In this document: piece by piece, positions 32,670 through 34,042 of the stretch
Numbering within the stretch: position 1 is the first letter of the stretch
Layout: every line of letters starts with the position of its first letter
Assembly (NCBI GenBank): GCA_902826065.1
Contig: CADEDM010000032.1
Location: forward strand, 1 to 34,042
DNA from: an uncultured Acidobacteriota bacterium
GTDB taxonomy: Bacteria > Acidobacteriota > Vicinamibacteria > Vicinamibacterales > UBA2999
DNA: 34,042 bases
Direction: 5' to 3'
Made by a program: the position numbers and the translations under genes
Notes under the pieces: model-generated
What the model saw: the letters and a program-made list of their open reading frames with translations, nothing else
What the model was told of the DNA's origin: nothing
Database searches by the model: none

Positions 32670-32761
32670 CAGAAAGCAACGCCCGTCAGGAGATGGGTTC
32701 TCAGGCAGGTCGAAACAGGTGACGGGAACGGGGCCGGCCCCAGCGACGTGTCCCGACGAGG

Positions 32762-32974
32762 TCAGAGGTCCACGTCCGCCTCAGCGACGTCGTCGGCCGG
32801 GTCCCGCGGCGCCGTCCGCTCAAGGTAGTCCCTGACCGCGTCCGGCTCGAACTCGTAGACGGCGTCGGTCGGATTCGCGGCGGGGAAGTCGCGCCCGTCG
32901 TTCACCCAGCCGTCGGGGGCGTCCGTCACCCGCCAGCGCCCGTCCGTCAGGCGGTGGACCACGGCGTTCGGCAT
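32762..32974 (-). CDS. Hypothetical protein, 70 residues
   Basis: I do not recognise this small acidic protein. It begins PNAVVHRLTDGRWRVTDAPDG and ends in an acidic tail (DPADDVAEADVDL), with DAVYEFEPDAVRDYLERT between. The sequence reads like a compact cytosolic protein, not a shadow frame: aromatic and charged residues are mixed and low-complexity Arg/Ala runs are absent. A GAGGG site lies 7 bases before the ATG. It starts 37 bases after the stop of the second amidohydrolase and may be cotranscribed with it. No cysteines, membrane segments or catalytic motifs are seen. The 119 bases between it and the GntR gene hold the operator palindrome and nothing else I recognise. Confidence 0.55.
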   Translation of the reverse strand: MPNAVVHRLTDGRWRVTDAPDGWVNDGRDFPAANPTDAVYEFEPDAVRDYLERTAPRDPADDVAEADVDL

Positions 32975-33011
32975 CGCGCGACCCTCGCAGTCGTCAGCCG
33001 CTCACCGCCGA

Positions 33012-34042
33012 CTACGGCTGACGTCCCTTCAGCAGCTCGTCGAGCGTGTAGCTGCGCCCGTTCGAAATCACGTGCCTCACGTTCAGCGCGGCGCCGATGT
33101 CCTCGAGCGGGTTGCCCTCCACGAGGACGATGTCGGCCAGCTTGCCGACGGCAATCGCCCCGGCGTCGAGATTCAGCGCCTCGGCGGGCGTCACCGTGGC
33201 CGCGCGCAACGCCTGGTACGGCGTCATGCCGGCCTTCACGTAGGCGTTCAGCTCGCCGTGCAGGTTCAGCCCGTTCGGCGTGTCGGTGCCGGCCACCACT
33301 TTGCCACCGGCCTTCAAGATGTCCATCACCATCTTGTCGTTGCCGGGGCTGTCGAAGCCGCCACCGGGCGCCCCCTGGCCGGGCGAGCGGACGCCGGCCT
33401 GCATCCACTGCGGGTAGAGCAGGAATCGCGGGTCGTCGCGCAGCGCTGGCGCCTTCTCGAGGATGCGTCGCACGCCGCCGCCCGAGATCATCGGACAGAA
33501 GTAGCGCTGGCTCTTCCCGAACAGCTGCACCACGTCCTCGTAGCTGCGCTGCAGCGTCGACTGCTTCGGCGAGTAGCCGCGCCGGCTCGTGGCTGCCGTG
33601 TGCTCGGTGTTGTCGACGCCGACGAGGGCGGCGGGGAAGATCTCGTGCGTGGCCACCGGCACGCCGTTGTCGTGCGCGAACTGCACCATGCGCCGCTGCT
33701 GCAGATCGGGGAGACGCACGTAGCTCTTGATCAGGTCGTGCTGCAGCACCTTGGCGCGCTGCAATTCCATCTCGAAGTGCGCGACGCTCGAGATGGCGAC
33801 GCCCATCTTGTAGTAGACCCGCTGCCACTCCATCAGGTAGCCGGTGCCGTAGACGCGCGGCATGATGCGCGCGCCGGCCTCGCTGGCTTCCCGGTCCTCG
33901 ACCGCCTCGTACGGCGTGCTGCCCGGACTGCGCACCGTCGTCACGCCGAACGCCAGCCACGCGCGGCCCTGCGCTTCGCCGAAGTCTTTCTGCAGGTGCG
34001 AGTGGAACTCGATGAGCCCCGGCATCGCGGTGAGAGTCGAGG
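33012..34042 (-). CDS. Amidohydrolase family protein, C-terminal part (cut by window edge)
   Basis: The visible 343 codons hold most of an amidohydrolase barrel. It begins with strand 1, MPGLIEFHSHL, carrying the HxH metal ligands. The candidate carboxylated lysine is in LIKSYVRLPD, further histidines are in PVATHEIFP and VDNTEHT, and the catalytic aspartate is in AGTDTPNG. The end has the usual KLADIVLVEGNPLEDI. The frame is open to the window edge before the first ATG at 34025, so the real start lies outside. In related bacteria such barrels often follow a long PD40/TolB-like propeller in one secreted protein; that N-terminal part cannot be checked here. It is not a close copy of the amidohydrolase at 30295-31995. 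Confidence 0.88.
   Translation of the reverse strand, partial: STLTAMPGLIEFHSHLQKDFGEAQGRAWLAFGVTTVRSPGSTPYEAVEDREASEAGARIMPRVYGTGYLMEWQRVYYKMGVAISSVAHFEMELQRAKVLQHDLIKSYVRLPDLQQRRMVQFAHDNGVPVATHEIFPAALVGVDNTEHTAATSRRGYSPKQSTLQRSYEDVVQLFGKSQRYFCPMISGGGVRRILEKAPALRDDPRFLLYPQWMQAGVRSPGQGAPGGGFDSPGNDKMVMDILKAGGKVVAGTDTPNGLNLHGELNAYVKAGMTPYQALRAATVTPAEALNLDAGAIAVGKLADIVLVEGNPLEDIGAALNVRHVISNGRSYTLDELLKGRQP

Overview
The window is a very GC-rich, gene-dense bacterial chromosome segment. Most genes are housekeeping genes, there are no insertion sequences, prophage genes or CRISPR arrays, and no gene-free stretch reaches 300 bases. The mix suggests a Gram-negative-type soil bacterium of the Acidobacteriota, probably near the Vicinamibacteria. 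The basis is the GC bias, LexA/DUF3467/DUF2277 genes, an ECF sigma/anti-sigma/Spy-like cluster, HspR-DnaJ-ClpB and secreted amidohydrolases. This placement is an inference from gene content, not from a marker phylogeny.

Layout. 1-6139 (minus): lexA, a DUF3467 gene, nth, a small zincin, rsmA (ksgA), rnj (RNase J) and the first 410 codons of ftsK. 6242-15498 (plus): a PfkB sugar kinase, an ECF sigma factor with its zinc-finger anti-sigma factor and a Spy-like periplasmic protein, a secreted protein, recG, rsmD, coaD, a class I aminotransferase and a GlcD-type FAD oxidase. 15508-17178 (minus): an ArnT-like membrane glycosyltransferase, divergent from a CDGSH iron-sulfur protein. 17478-21394 (minus): an hspR-dnaJ-clpB heat-shock operon. 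21537-24883 (plus): an SGNH-like protein coupled to an MBOAT acyltransferase, then a TerC-family protein. 24896-29690: DUF2277, a cytosolic GH5-like hydrolase, truA, ridA, an nfeD/SPFH pair and surE. 29782-29904: tRNA-Pro(CGG) with a terminator. 29973-34042 (minus): a small zinc-ribbon protein, a GntR-regulated secreted amidohydrolase, a small unknown protein and part of a second amidohydrolase.

Two expression signals stand out. First, at least ten transcription-unit starts carry a TAnnnT -10 hexamer only 6 to 9 bases before the start codon. This predicts that much of the window is transcribed as leaderless or nearly leaderless mRNA, while genes inside operons are joined by 4-base ATGA overlaps. 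Second, the hspR operon is read from a consensus promoter (TTGACA, 17 bases, TATACT). A perfect 12+12-base inverted repeat brackets it: one arm lies on the -35 and the other covers the start codon. It is not the known HAIR or CIRCE sequence. A 21-base all-A/T palindrome in front of the GntR gene is a third strong operator candidate.
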